From Limnomonas spitsbergensis (lineage: Eukaryota; Chlorophyta; Chlorophyceae; Chlamydomonadales), in contig JAYJMM010000119.1 of assembly GCA_037349105.1 (NCBI GenBank), positions 4,227,001 to 4,291,000 on the forward strand: a stretch of DNA of 64,000 nt, read 5' to 3'. The notes under the pieces are model-generated. The model had not been told where the DNA came from. It saw only the letters and a list, made by a program, of their open reading frames with translations, and ran no database searches. Each line of letters begins with the position of its first letter. Position 1 is the first letter of the stretch. The position numbers and the translations under genes were made by a program. This document shows positions 10,668-22,085 of this stretch, piece by piece.

Positions 10668-10868
10668 CTGTAGGGTATGCAAGTATTACTTACCCCAAAG
10701 CAACGTTAATTACAAGCAAGGAAAAAACATGTCTACAAAAGATTGTCAAACAATGTGAAATGTTTTCGTTTTTTGCATGTAGGGAGGAGTGTCAACTTCT
10801 GCCACTGCATCCACTGTCACACCTTGCACGTAACACTCAAGCACACAAAACCCTACAAGCTATACCAT

Positions 10869-10950
10869 TGAGATATAACTAACATGAGCCCTAACCGACG
10901 TAGAACAAGAAGATTCTGCGTCGTTTAGTGTTAATGTTAGCTATATCTCA
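10869..10950. other. long imperfect hairpin, miRNA-precursor-like or foldback element
   Basis: The outer arms 10869-10885 and 10934-10950 pair over 17 positions with one mismatch. The inner arms 10891-10905 and 10914-10928 pair over 15 positions with two mismatches. They are separated by a small internal loop and an apical loop of about 8 bases. Total stem is over 30 bp. Confidence 0.6.
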
Positions 10951-12340
10951 TATACGGTAGAAGATGTAAGTTATAACCCATATAGAAGAAAAGCGGCACC
11001 CCAGTTGGACGCTCCCACCTGCCACCTTGAAAAGCATAGCAGTAGGATCCGCATGGGCCTCCCACACTCCATTGCTGCTCATTTCTGTCATCGTACGTCG
11101 GCTCAGACCCGGATAAGGGTAGCATCCTCAGGGTCTCGCCACTGACCCTCCTGCATCGCCACTCGGGGAGGATACTTTCAGGAGGTTTCAGGGATTCAGG
11201 TTTCAAATTTCAAGCTTTGGGTTCAGGGTTTCGGGATTCGGGATTTAGGGATCAGGTTGCGATTCTGGGGAGCATAGGGCTTGATCCGAGCCGTCGAGAA
11301 GCGTTCTAGTGAGCTTCAGTCTAGCTTCAGGTCAGCTTTGGGTCAGCTTTATACCAGCTACATGGCAGCTTCAGGCCAACTTCAGTCCAGATTCAAGTCA
11401 GCGTCGTGTCAGCTTAACATCAGCTCCAGTCTTGCTTACATGCAGGTTTAGGTCAACTTTCTGTCCGCTTCAGGCCAGCTGCAGTCTAGCTTTGTATCAG
11501 TTCCAGGCTTGCAGCCCAGCGCCAGTCCATTTTCATACCGGCTCCCAGTCAGTTTCAGGTTAACTTCATTTTCCAATTGGATCAGCAAATAACCTGAGGC
11601 CCAGGCCCTTTTTGGAATAGTGAATATAGGCGGTGTCCAGGTACCATGCAAGGTGCAACCAACCATCCACACATGAACGCAGGTTCAGGTTGTAGGGTTT
11701 AGGGTTACGGGCATACAGCCTTGAGCCCCAGCTGTGATCGAGTGACTAACCACGACCACAAAACCCTCCTTGGTGTAACAGATGTTGGTGGTGCCCATGG
11801 CGCCAATGCAAGTAAAAAAATATCATACCGGTATTATTATATTTTTCTATCCTACGGTGTTGTTTTTAGTGGACCCCAGGTAAAAGGCGCGAACAACCAT
11901 CCACATGCGGATGCAGGTGGATGCATACGGCCTTGAGCTCTGGTGGCGACCCACCCACTAACCTGGACCTTAGACCCCTCCTTGGTTTGACGAATGTCGG
12001 CGGCGTCCATGCGCCATGCATGACGAAGCCAACCGTCCCTGCGGACGCAGGTGGCTCCATGCGGCCAAGGGCCTCCCGCTCCGCTGAGAGAGACTGGCCG
12101 CACAGGCTTGACGCCACCCTGTCGGCGAGGGCTGTGCAACGAGTTGGCAATGTGTTGCACAGCATATTCCAGGGTGCGTCAGTTACGTTTCAGCTACTGA
12201 TAGGGATTGAACACAGACGCTGGCCGCCACCCTGTCGGTGAAAGCAGTACTTGAATTAAAGCGCACAAGATGTGTTGGCAGGGGGGAGTGAGGCGGGACA
12301 AGATGGGGGTCCCAAAAGAAATAAACAATCAGGGTCCTTT
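10951..12340. repeat. degenerate tandem repeats, no gene seen
   Basis: About 11305-11565 is a run of CAGCTTCAGGTCAGCTTT-like words of 10-12 bp. About 11590-12090 holds roughly three diverged copies of a unit of about 200 bp. Landmarks of that unit are CCTCCTTGGT, GGCGGCGTCCA, CAACCATCCACA and GGACGCAGGTGG. Telomere-like GGTTTAGGGTT words occur at 11214-11260 and 11695-11712. No convincing coding exon was found. Confidence 0.6.
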
Positions 12341-12349
12341 AGGCACCAG

Positions 12350-12510
12350 TCAAACACAACCCGGGCTACGGCCTGCCGGGCTTGACGTATCTAGCCCTGT
12401 TGCTTGGTCCCCTTTTCGTAGGTCGGTCCAGGTGAAGTACCATTGGCCTGGTAGTGGCCGCTCGGCAGTCCCCCAAAGATGGTCTGGTGTGGTGCAAACT
12501 GAAACAGACG
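12350..12510 (+). repeat. dispersed SINE-like repeat
   Basis: Landmarks in order: CTACGGCCTGCCGGGCTTG, CCCTGTTGCTTGG, GTAGGTCGGTC, GTGGCCGCTCGGCAG and CCAAAGATGGTCTGGTG. Confidence 0.65.
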
Positions 12511-14366
12511 CTTGGGCGGAGTGAGGCCGGGCAAATGGGAATGAGTGATTGGGTGGGTACTGCGCACAAAGTCAAGGCTATTCTAGAGGTGGGCTCCCCT
12601 CTTTAGTTGGGATGTTGGGACAGGGAGCCCACCCCTTGCCCAATCCCCCTCAAAAAGGGTTTTGAGGCAGAGAGGGGCTCATGAATGGCTGACTTGCTAG
12701 ATGGAGGGCTTGCTGAGCAATGTCTGAAGGTCTGGCTGAACATCAACAGGTTCACATCGGTAGATGGCTGGATGTGTTGCTGCATGGCAAGGAGGTTGTG
12801 GCGGGTCGCACGGCTTTTCCTTTTGCTACATTGCAAACAATTCAAACTAAGGTCTCTTATCACTGAGATTCATGTGAGGCATCAGACGGTTTGGAGAATG
12901 AGCACGTTCATGCCTAGTGCCAACATATGAGATGTGCGGCAAGGCGATTGAGATGAGGCCTGGTCATGATGCGCCTCATGTTATCGAGGTCTGTGAAAAA
13001 CGAGACAAGGCGGAACACATGCAGACTGTTGCCCTTGCTCTGTACGAAACGCCAATGTGCATATTCAGCTTGTTCATGCCCAGGGCCTGTGTGTGACAGA
13101 TGCAAATTTCGATGTTCTGCAATGCATGACGTGCCACTTGATTACCGAACGCTTGATGATCTAGTGGCACTGATGACCTCTTTCAACATGGCATGTTAGC
13201 AAGTAGCGGTAAGATCCTGGTATGTTCTGATATGCCTTCTTGCAAGAAATGAGGGCCTTCTCTATCACTCGCCTGGCATCATTAGTGTTGAGGTTAGGGG
13301 GCGCTAAAGCCACTAGGACTTAGCTGGCGCCAGATGTCTGAGTGGCTTAGCGCCCCCTTACCTCAACAATTAGCTTGTCGCCTCCTTAGCTCGCCACTCT
13401 GCATGGAGAAGCCCGAACTTCATAGATCATCAGAATCTCCACCATGTGGGCCTATGGGGCCACTCTTCAAGCCTAGTCTCCTCTACCTGCCTCATGCATC
13501 CTTGCACAGTGAGATTGTTTTTTTGAAAGCCTAGTACGTCACCTTAGCCAAGCATTATCCCAAACGCCCTCCAACACCCTCCTCTATCGGCCATGGTGAT
13601 CTTGTGACTTACACCCCTGCTCGTAACTCAGGGAGGCTCTTATCCCTGCTGCAGGTAGCACTGCCTACCAAGCAAGTTGTCTACCTGAAAACAAGGCTCC
13701 GCTTCCTCCTCGTCCTGTGATGTTTGATGGGGTGCTGACATGGAAAGCATTGCCCGAGCTGGCTGCTGCAGCTGCTAGCAGGGTGTGCTCCACCTCTGGC
13801 GACAAGCCTGGAACAGCGACCTCTAAATACATGGGAGCGGATTACCCGATTAAGATGGATTTCATATTAGTGTTGGTCGGGCGTGGGAGAAAGGCAAGGC
13901 GCAGCAGCAACGAAACGCCGTTTCGACACTGGTGTGGACTATAAGTGCGGATTTTGTATCGGTGGCGCGGTAAACCCCAGACCTGAGGGGCCCAGACAAT
14001 CCCGCTCAGCTGTACTGTGCGTGCTGAAGTACAGACTGCGCGGGGCGTTCCCCCTCTTCCCCGCCCCCATCGTAGAAGGCTGGGCCTGATCCTGGCAGTA
14101 ACAGTTTGGATTGGCGAAAGAGACATGGCCCACACTCATCGATGCCCCGCGGCCGTGCACGAACGCGGATGCGACGATGACGCCAGGGTGCGTATCGATA
14201 ACGCCAGGGGGGGTCCAGGGGCAACGTCCAGGCAAAAATGCCGTGGCGTGCTTATGTCATCAGGACATGACTGTTTCTAATTCGATCTGCTTTGCCTCCC
14301 GTCCCTTTGCATTCACTCAAGTCATGCCGCGTTCAGGGAAGTCACGGTCCGCAGGGACAGCAGGCC
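12511..14366. other. gene-poor stretch with one long hairpin
   Basis: No exon is supportable. The best structure is a near-perfect inverted repeat. The left arm is 13287-13314 and the right arm 13341-13367; 27 of 28 positions pair after one single-base gap and one mismatch. The loop is 26 bases. The TTAG-rich flanks extend the pairing a little further. Confidence 0.5.
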
Positions 14367-14444
14367 ATGGATTCGCATTACGAATGCCGCAAGGAGCTGT
14401 CCAGCTGCCGAGAGGAACTGCGTCAATGCAAACACGAATCATAG
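14367..14444 (+). CDS. possible short terminal exon, Cys-rich coiled segment
   Basis: The frame MDSHYECRKELSSCREEL then RQCKHES and TAG has evenly spaced cysteines and a helical, charged composition unlike the surrounding DNA. An acceptor-like GGGACAG lies just before it at 14354-14360. It could be the final exon of a small protein or a 25-residue gene. No partner exon is identified, so this is tentative. Confidence 0.28.
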   Translation: MDSHYECRKELSSCREELRQCKHES

Positions 14445-15029
14445 ATATGCAACGAAGATTTGGCGCATTATCGCAGCAGGGATGCCAAAGCAAGTCATTC
14501 CCCACTTGCCTTTGCCCCCCTGCTCATGCCTGCACACCAATGGACGCCCTTGAGTGTTCACTATCCCCATGCCCATGCACATATATAGGCGCCATATTTT
14601 TTGCTACAAGGCCATATTTGTTTAGCCGCACCTCAACTGTAAACATCCCAACTGGGATCAAAATTGGACCGGCTTGCAGCCGGCAGCCCAAGCAGCATGA
14701 CATGCGCGGTGTGAGGCCTGCTGCTGTAGGGAAGTAGATATCTGAACAGCATCTGAACCGTTGCCAAGCCTCACAAAAATGACCGCTCTATAAGTCCCTC
14801 TTATGGACTCCCAGCATCCATCCCAATCATCCTTGACGCGGACCTGGATATGGCACAGAAGAGGCCTACACCCATGCCACACTACTTTTTTTTAACCCAC
14901 ACGTACCTGTACTTTTTAGTATCATCGGAATTGCTGTGGTGCCCTTCCACGTATCTGCGGAGCTTACGTTTTTTGTGACTCAGCTAAATGTCAGCTACAC
15001 TCCAGACCAAGAACCAGGGCCTCCCACCC

Positions 15030-15240
15030 ATGTCCGCCCCGGTAAAGCTGGTGGAAGTCTGTAGCGTCGTTTGGGGACCAGCCCACCCCCGCTCCCTCAG
15101 TGCCGCCTTGATGCTAGGGCATTGGAAGTAAGGAGCGCTTCCACCCCATGTTTGTCATCTCCCCTTGCCCAACACCGCTGGCAGCAACATGTCTGATGTT
15201 GTTGACAGCTACACCGTCTCCTAGTGTCACACGTGCTAAC
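15030..15240 (-). mobile_element. decayed fragment of the non-LTR retrotransposon ORF end
   Basis: On the minus strand this aligns with the Cys/His end of the retrotransposon ORF seen at 47.5-47.8 and 59.8-60.3 kb. Shared words on the plus strand are AGCTGGTGGAAGT, CCCACCCCCGCTCC, GCATTGGAAG and CACCGCTGGCAGCA. It is frameshifted and not translatable. Confidence 0.6.
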
Positions 15241-15862
15241 CACACTGAGCCACAACTACCACAACCGTAAGTTTGTGCACACACAGACACAAACCTTGTT
15301 GTTGGTGCGGCTCCCAGCATGCACGCCCCCGCCGTTCGCGGAAACCAGGCTCCCCACACCTATCCTTGATGGCGGGGTCCCTTTGTCCCCTCTGCCAGTC
15401 CCCGCCATGTGCGCTTGCTTCCAAGCTGCGACCACTAGCTGTAGCACAACTGGGACGGGCAGCGGCTGAAGGTAAGCGAATGGCTGACACAGTCTAAGAT
15501 AAATGCTTCCTACTTCTAGTCCTCCATGGCCCCAATCAGTCCACTACACCATGTGCGCCCTCATGTGTTCGTTTAGACCGCAAGCTGCATGTCGGCCGCC
15601 ATGGCTGCCATAATGAGTGTGCTGTCTTAATGTGCTGCAGAAGCAGATCTGCAGATGGATCTGCAGCTCCCTCGTGCCCCCCCAGCTGGCAGCAGATACA
15701 GGTAGCCCCTCAGCTTGGCGCATGTGCTGAAGTAGGCTGGACTGCATCCTGCTCGTTAGGCAACGTCGTGTTCGGAGGTGACTAGTGGTCCACCTTGTCG
15801 ATTTGAAGGCAAAGGTCACCGGTGCCTTGTCACCCTTCCTGATGCGACGGTGCACCTGGCAG

Positions 15863-16060
15863 CTACTGAGCACCTCGCTCCTCAATGGTGTGGCTGATGT
15901 GCACGACCCGACGCAGCAACTCTTCAATGCCCATTACAGGTACGTAACCAAGCGTCGAGGCCTTTAGGACGGAGGCGCTCCCGGAGTGCAGACCAATGGC
16001 AAAGAACGACTGCGGGGCGGGCGTATCGATGGGCATGACCTCCACATCTTCAGCCATCAG
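15863..16060 (-). CDS. possible exon, unidentified protein
   Basis: An open minus-strand stretch reads VFMELMAEDVEVMPIDTPAP, then QSFFAIGLHSGSASVLKAS and further to ELLRRVVHISHTIEE. The composition is protein-like. An acceptor-like CGCGCAG lies just before the start, and GTAATG or GTTACG could serve as donors. No flanking exons are identified and the family is unknown. Confidence 0.32.
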   Translation of the reverse strand: MMAEDVEVMPIDTPAPQSFFAIGLHSGSASVLKASTLGYVPVMGIEELLRRVVHISHTIEERGAQ

Positions 16061-18387
16061 CTCCATGAACACTGCGCGTGCGACGCGTCACCACCGTGTT
16101 CTTATACATGGAAGGAAGGCACATGATACCGATTATTCAAGTAATGTAGATTTGAATGGCCTTCCCTCGGCTGGGAATTAATTGTTTATTTTATGCTTCC
16201 CTTGTGCCCCCCAAATAAACAAACACTCTTGGTTTGTAGCTCAACCTGGCATCGACATTCAATAATTAGTATTACAATGAATCCCTGAACCAGAGGCATG
16301 GGGGTCTGGATAGGGCTAACATTTGCACACAAAACACAGAAATCTTGAAAACCTCTCCCCACAAAAAAATTGGAAGCTGAGACTTTGTAAGGTAAGGACG
16401 GCCCGAATCAGTTAGCGGTTTATAGGGCCTCATGCATCCCACCAGAGCCTTTTGCGATGGCTAGGGGCGTGTGAAGGCGGTCCAACACCGTAGTCACAGA
16501 CGTATTTCGTTGTTTTCGAAGTATTTTTGGTGCTTAAAAAGTCGCACTTTTGGCGATTTTTTTTATTATGATGTGAGGAGGGTCAGAGCTCCTACGCCGG
16601 GCTGCGACGTCTTGCTGGAGGTGAGGAGCAGGTCTGGAGCTGCATCACCATGCTTTGGATAGGATGGCAAGTGATTATGTTGACCATTTGTTTTGCCAGG
16701 CTGCTGTTGCCATAACACAAGCTCTGGACACTGCCATGGCTGGCACTAGCAGGCATGTGTCATGTAGTCAGTGTTGTGCATTCGCTCGTGTATGACGTTT
16801 TTTTATCCATTCGGAGCTCCGAATGGATGTTTTACCTACATACAGTCATTCGCTGCCTAGGGCAAATGTGTGAAAAGTGTGGCGAGATCCTATTTTTTCT
16901 CTCTCGGCGCCTTCGCGTCTCGCTGTATTCCACGCGCCTGCGTTTAAACACAGCTCTTTCTTTAACCGATGCCGCATTGATGGGGAGAGGAAACACCGAG
17001 CTATCGGCGCTAGCCGCCCTAGTAAGCACTTTCGTGAGTAAAGACCACTACGGAAATGAGAAACGCAAGTGCAACGGCTGTGGATTGTCTGAGGCTGAGC
17101 AAAAAACACTGCATTATGATACTCAACTGTAGGATACCGACTTTGGAGGTAACCTTGGCTTACATTCAATTTTGCTTTAAGATCAAGGGAATGAAAACAT
17201 GCCTAAAAGCTAGCTTTCGGGGGTTGTGCACCACCGAATGGATCTTAAAACTTACTTACATACGGTCAACATCCAAGAAGAATGGTGAGTGTCGTAAGGG
17301 ACAGCGTTATATTCGCGTTAGAGGGTTTCAAGGTCCGGAGGGGCGCGTTGGGCGAGGAAGAGTGACGGACTTATAAGGAATGCGCCCTTATATGTTCCTT
17401 AAAGCTAACACATGACATGTATACAGTGTATAGATACACATACACGAATGCCCATCATTGCATGTACCGTACTGCAACTTTGATTTGGGAGTTCGACTTT
17501 GGGGGTAGCAACCCCCAATAGTAGCACCTTCGATATTAGGGGTCCGCGCGAACCCCCAAAGTCGAATTACCACACTTTTTCACCCTAAGTGTGGAATTTC
17601 AGTGGTACACAGCCGACACTGACCAGCTCCGTTTAAAAACGGAATTTTCACTATGGAGGGCAACACCCCTTCTCCACGACCACCCGTAGCTTACGGGACA
17701 ACAGCCACTAACCGGAAGAAACAGAAGACATTGAGCTTCTTTGGGGTCAGGACGGTCGAAGGCCCCATTTGTGGACAGCCTTGCTGCCTTGGCCACCAGT
17801 CTTAGGCCGGTCCAGGCTTGGTCCTAATCGGGCCTTTGGCGGCCTTTAGTGACAGGCACCTCCTGGTTTGATGAATCAAAGCTGTGCGTAGGGTGAGCTA
17901 GCTCTTATCCCTATGTGACCTCTCGTTGACCAGCAATTGCTTCGCAGGGACTGCGTTGGCTTGCATGATGCTCGCATGACCATTGCCTGCTACCTAGCGC
18001 TCACTCACTCAGACACTCACTGCCACATTTGATTTTGACTGCTTTGCTTGTTCCGAATCTGTAAAAAAAATCGGATGCCGGTAGGGACCAAATCTTGAAG
18101 AGCTCATGACCGGGGGCACAAGCTGCATGGCTTGATGCACCATGCCTTGCATGCCACAGGCCTGGTATTGGCACAAGCGTAGCTGACCCCTTCCCCCCAA
18201 ATAACACACTGTTGTAAGTCTTTTTTAATCCCAATCATCCCATACTGTTAATTTAGGTAACTCGCGATCAGGCCCGGTCGTTGTTTCCTGATCACACCCC
18301 CGTGGGCTACTTATGGCTGGCGCAACGCTGTTGGCATGAAGATCCTGCTTCAAGGTAGGAGCATTATATCACTGTTTCTGTGAGGGT
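16061..18387. other. gene-poor stretch with palindromes
   Basis: A perfect 24-bp palindrome with no loop lies at 16805-16828 (12-base arms atccattcggag and its complement). An inverted repeat with 14-bp arms (17492-17505 and 17553-17566, ttcgactttggggg) encloses about 47 bases. A partial minus-orientation SINE-like repeat is at about 18085-18190. No coding exon is supportable. Confidence 0.55.
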
Positions 18388-18545
18388 TGCTTCAGCTCCA
18401 CTTCAGTCACATCTTGGCCTACGGCCATGGGGGTCTGCTGCAGCAAGCCCTGCTGCTTGGCCTGCCTGCCACAGGCTACTGGTCGAGGTTTGATTCCCAT
18501 CGGCCTAGAAATGACCCGGCAGCCCTCCATAGGAGCTCTGGCGCA
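18388..18545 (+). repeat. dispersed SINE-like repeat with a tRNA B-box-like core
   Basis: A well-preserved copy: GCTTCAGCTCCACTTCAG, GGCCTACGGCCATGGGGG, GCAGCAAGCCCTGCTGCTTG and GGTCGAGGTTTGATTCCC. The last word resembles an RNA polymerase III B box (GGTTCRANNCC). Confidence 0.75.
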
Positions 18546-18709
18546 ATGCTGTCGGCTTCAAGATCCAGCGTTAAGAGGAGAGTGGGCAGGGGTCCCAAGG
18601 AGGGTGTCGGGTCAGGGCTGGCAGCCTGAGAACAGTTGTACTGCCCCGTCCATGTCCTGGAACTTATGGCTGCAGGGAATGTTATATATTCTCACACGGG
18701 CTACTTCAG

Positions 18710-18969
18710 TCATGCCCCCATCTGCGCCCGGCAGGCCCAGCTTCAGTGAAGTCGTGAACGCCTTGAAGCTGCTAAGGTCACAAGAGGAAGGCGGCTCGGC
18801 AACACCTCGCGCCGACCCTGCCAAGGGAGGCAGACAGCAGGATCCCAGAGCTGTGCCAAGGTCAGTTCCAGAGGGAGCCGGAGGCATGGCTGACAATTTG
18901 GACCCTGAATCCGAGGGTGTCGCCTCAACCTTTGCCTCAATGCCTGTGGGTCTGTCCCTCTCGTCGTAG
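18710..18969 (+). CDS. last exon of a protein kinase, tyrosine-kinase-like type
   Basis: After the acceptor CTACTTCAG the frame reads MPPSAPGRPSFSEVVNALKL, then LRSQEEGG and a Ser/Gly/Pro-rich tail ending LSLSS and TAG. RPSFSEVV.ALK.L is the typical last alpha-helix (subdomain XI) of TKL-type protein kinases such as plant MAPKKK/RAF-like kinases. No other kinase motif (HRDLK, DFG, APE) was found on the plus strand upstream within the window. The rest of the gene may be split over long introns, or this is a fragment. Family assignment rests on this single motif. Confidence 0.5.
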
Positions 18970-20439
18970 CCGGCTTGGCCCAGATGGACGGAGTTTGTGA
19001 GGCCTCCAAAGACAGAGTGTGCTCATGCTGCACTGAAGATCCCGACCCGGTATCATGGATCTCCAGGAGTCTCACATGAAGTGATTGCAAGCAGTTTGAG
19101 GATGGAAATTAGATTGAGCCTCAGCGACCCATTTTACTCTCTCTGATTTGCACCTCCATTTTACGAGCTGGATTGCGAAGTCGATGGCGAGGACACGGCC
19201 TCGGCCCATGCCACACTGTTTTCATAACCCTCAAATCCTGCGGGGCGTGCTCTATATATATTTTGCCGTTCGCTCTTTGCATTACCGTTGCACAGACCGG
19301 ATTGTTTTGTCTCCCGAGCTGGTTCTTTCTGGCTGTTAAGTATGTGCATGGGTGTGACCCTCTGTTGTTGTCTAGCGGGTTCGTACAACAATTAAAATTC
19401 CGTTACAACTCGTGGATAATGACTGGCGGATTATTACTCTGGGTGATCCACTTACTTCGCCAACTTTTAATTGTGTGTTTAAACGATTTTTCACCAATAC
19501 CGTATTTAAGAATCTGATCCTACAGTTCTGATGGGCCATGTTTATTTCATGAGCACTGTTACTTAAATGCTTGTCCCTGGCCCCCTGAAAAAGAAGCAAC
19601 TTCTGGTGCTCCATGAAACTTAGTAGAACCGGTGAAAAGCATTTATGATGGCGCAGTTGTTATGCCTTGATTCCATAGATGTTGCAGGCCATGCTTAATA
19701 GCAGGGATTACGGTGGCCACCGGTATTACTGAGACCTAATGTCTAATTTTAATCTGAATGGGAGGAATCGTGACTGTTTTTTGTGATGTAGATCACATGT
19801 TTAGGTGAAGCTGCTGTCGAGTCAAGTGTACCGTTCGTTGATACCGTACTACTAACTTTCTGTGTCTGTCAAAACAATTTGGAGTGGTTGATCAAGTGTT
19901 TGCTTCTACTTATTGTAATGTTGATGTCCTGCTGGCACCTTAAGGGAAGTTAATCTTTAAAGATTAGAAGAGCGAAGTCAATTTTATTAAGGTTTGGACA
20001 AGAATGGGTTGCATTCACGTCAGGGATCTCTGCCTCTCTGGTTCACTAGCTATGTCTGCACGTCAGGTACATATCCAGCTGAACCAGAATATGTTTCCAT
20101 CTCAAGTTGCAGGTGCTCATACTGATTTCATAAGAGGGCGAACAATATGGAGCCATCACACCTGACATAACAGCGCGCACTGTCGTACTAACCGCGAAAG
20201 CTTAAAATCATGCAGAGACTTAGACAAACCTGTTCCGTAAATTGCGTTCAGCCAACTCGATTTGGATCTGGAATACGTAAAAAAGATTGGCAGCCTGAAA
20301 CCACACATACACGAGTAACTCCCTACCAGCCCCACGCGCCCGGGTAATCAGCAGGGCCCAGCGGGTATGCACTGTTTTGAACATGCACAAGAGACAAAGC
20401 TGGGGATATCCAGCACTGACAGCGTGTACTGTTTGTCAG
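18970..20439. other. intergenic, AT-rich, nothing recognised
   Basis: Short open frames only. At 20330-20388 there is a copy of a roughly 60-bp repeat shared with 52405-52465 (landmarks CCCTACCAGCCCCAC and AGCAGGGCCCAGCGGGT). This is probably the 3' end of another retroposon subfamily. Confidence 0.45.
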
Positions 20440-20740
20440 GGTCGGCAACGGCTGAAGAAGTCTATGGACGGTGTCCTCAGGAAAAGGTAGGTGCCCTTAG
20501 GGCAGGCTTCATGACACACACTGCCGTCTCGATGGCAGAACATAAAATAGTCATCAGATGGAGACACAGATGTTTGTGGAACGACAAGCTGGCCTTCAGG
20601 TGGGACAAATGCAACACCAACACAATATGCACCCTTCGCCCATGCAGATCACTGGATCTTGCAGACACCTGGAAATGCAAAAGATGCATGCCGAGATACA
20701 CCATGGACCAAGCAGGTTCCTCCTCAGAGACATGGCCTAG
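20440..20740 (+). CDS. possible short exons of an unidentified gene
   Basis: 20440-20486 has an acceptor (TTTGTCAG) and donor (AAAAG/GTAGGT) and encodes GRQRLKKSMDGVLRK. 20558-20599 follows an ATCAG acceptor and precedes GTGGGAC, with METQMFVERQAGLQ or RWRHRCLWNDKLAF as alternative frames. A third candidate starts at 20650 after CCATGCAG. Phases allow more than one joining, so the product is undetermined. Confidence 0.25.
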
Positions 20741-21125
20741 GGCCCCCCCCCCTGCAGGCATGTGTTTGACAAAAAGGGGAGCTTAGGGCCGCAGCCATAT
20801 CCATAAGATTAGCACTTCAGCAACAAAGATTCTGTCAGGATCAAAACATGGTGGTCGTCATGTGACTGCCAGTTTGTTGACATGCCAGGGTGTGCACCGG
20901 ATGGCGCTTTGTCAGTCCTGGAGGTATCCGTTGTAATTGAAGTGCATTCCCAGAGGGGGCATAAGCATAAAGGCGGCGGCAAACAGTACTCGCGAACTCG
21001 CCCGACGACATGCCCACGTGCTGAGGCGGTGGCATACTGGCATGCCCATGAACTGTCCCGGTTACGGCCTGCCAAAATGGTGACCTAGTAGAGGCATGCC
21101 TGTGGGCATGCCATTGGGCAGCACT

Positions 21126-21359
21126 TCAAGTACAGACATGCTCCTGCCCGGCCCCGGTGGTGTAATCGCTGCTGTTTCCCCCCGACCCCATCGCGCACTT
21201 GGCTTGCCTCGCGTATACCTCCTCTACCAAGAACTGCATATCCGACGGAACCAACTTTCCTGAGCCAGCTGCAGTGGGCACTTGCTGTATCGGCAAATAC
21301 ACGTAAAGATCCCCTGGCGGCACCAGAGGGAGCACCTGCGCCGCTGCTAGATGCCTGTC
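21126..21359 (-). CDS. terminal exon of an unidentified protein
   Basis: After the acceptor CCAAATCTCAG (AG at 21361-21360) the minus strand reads DRHLAAAQVLPLVPPGDLYV, then YLPIQQV...GSGKLVPSDMQF, and on to a Gly/Ser tail ending GAGQEHVCT and TGA. PGDLYVYLPI...LVPSDMQFLVEEVYARQAK has the hydrophobic rhythm of a small beta-rich domain followed by a helix. It loosely recalls plant PADRE/DUF4228 proteins (G.lYfLlP...), but this is only a resemblance. Upstream exons were not found. The frame also continues upstream through MPTHPSMSHAILHS, so an unspliced start is possible. Confidence 0.45.
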   Translation of the reverse strand, partial: DRHLAAAQVLPLVPPGDLYVYLPIQQVPTAAGSGKLVPSDMQFLVEEVYARQAKCAMGSGGNSSDYTTGAGQEHVCT

Positions 21360-22085
21360 CTGAGATTTGGGACAGCGGAGTGAGTGGAGAATGGCATGGG
21401 ACATTGAGGGGTGGGTAGGCATCCAGAACGAAGGATTCGTCTCTTGACAGTAGTTGACACCCTTCCTTACAACTTTTGCACCATTAAACTCCCCCTTTCC
21501 CTGTCAGCGCTCCATCCCACACATTGACATGTGTCTCCTTCTCCTGACTGATAAAACTCCTTATAACTACTACCCCTACCCCTCCTGCCTGCAAACACTT
21601 CACCCCTCAGGCCCTCACTCTCATTCTCTTGCATTTCCGCTCCACTCTCCATCCAGCATCCGCCTGCGTCCACTATCCCGATGAGGGTCAGCTGCTCGCA
21701 GCACTCATTTACGTGGCTCAGCAACTGCTCATCCAGATTTCAGCTGCCTACAAGCCTCCAGCTGGCCTAGCGCATGGCCGGCCATAGGCTGGTCCAGCTT
21801 CCGTTCCCATCCGGCATTTCGCAGCCTGAAGGCAGCCCGCCAAAGGTGACCTCTGACCCACTGCGATAGGGAACAGAGCTAAGGGAGCACCCGAAGAGGG
21901 TGCATGCCCAGGGAGGCATGCCCAAAGTCCCGGGAGGTGGGCCTGTCCGACTGACGCACCGTAGTCGAGAGCACCGGTCGAGAGTTCTTCGAAATTGCGA
22001 TTCCAGAAAGCTACACAAACTCGCCCGCGCGCAGTCTCTACCGCTGCCTTTCTTACGAATGTGACAGGCGTTATAATTTGCTTCC

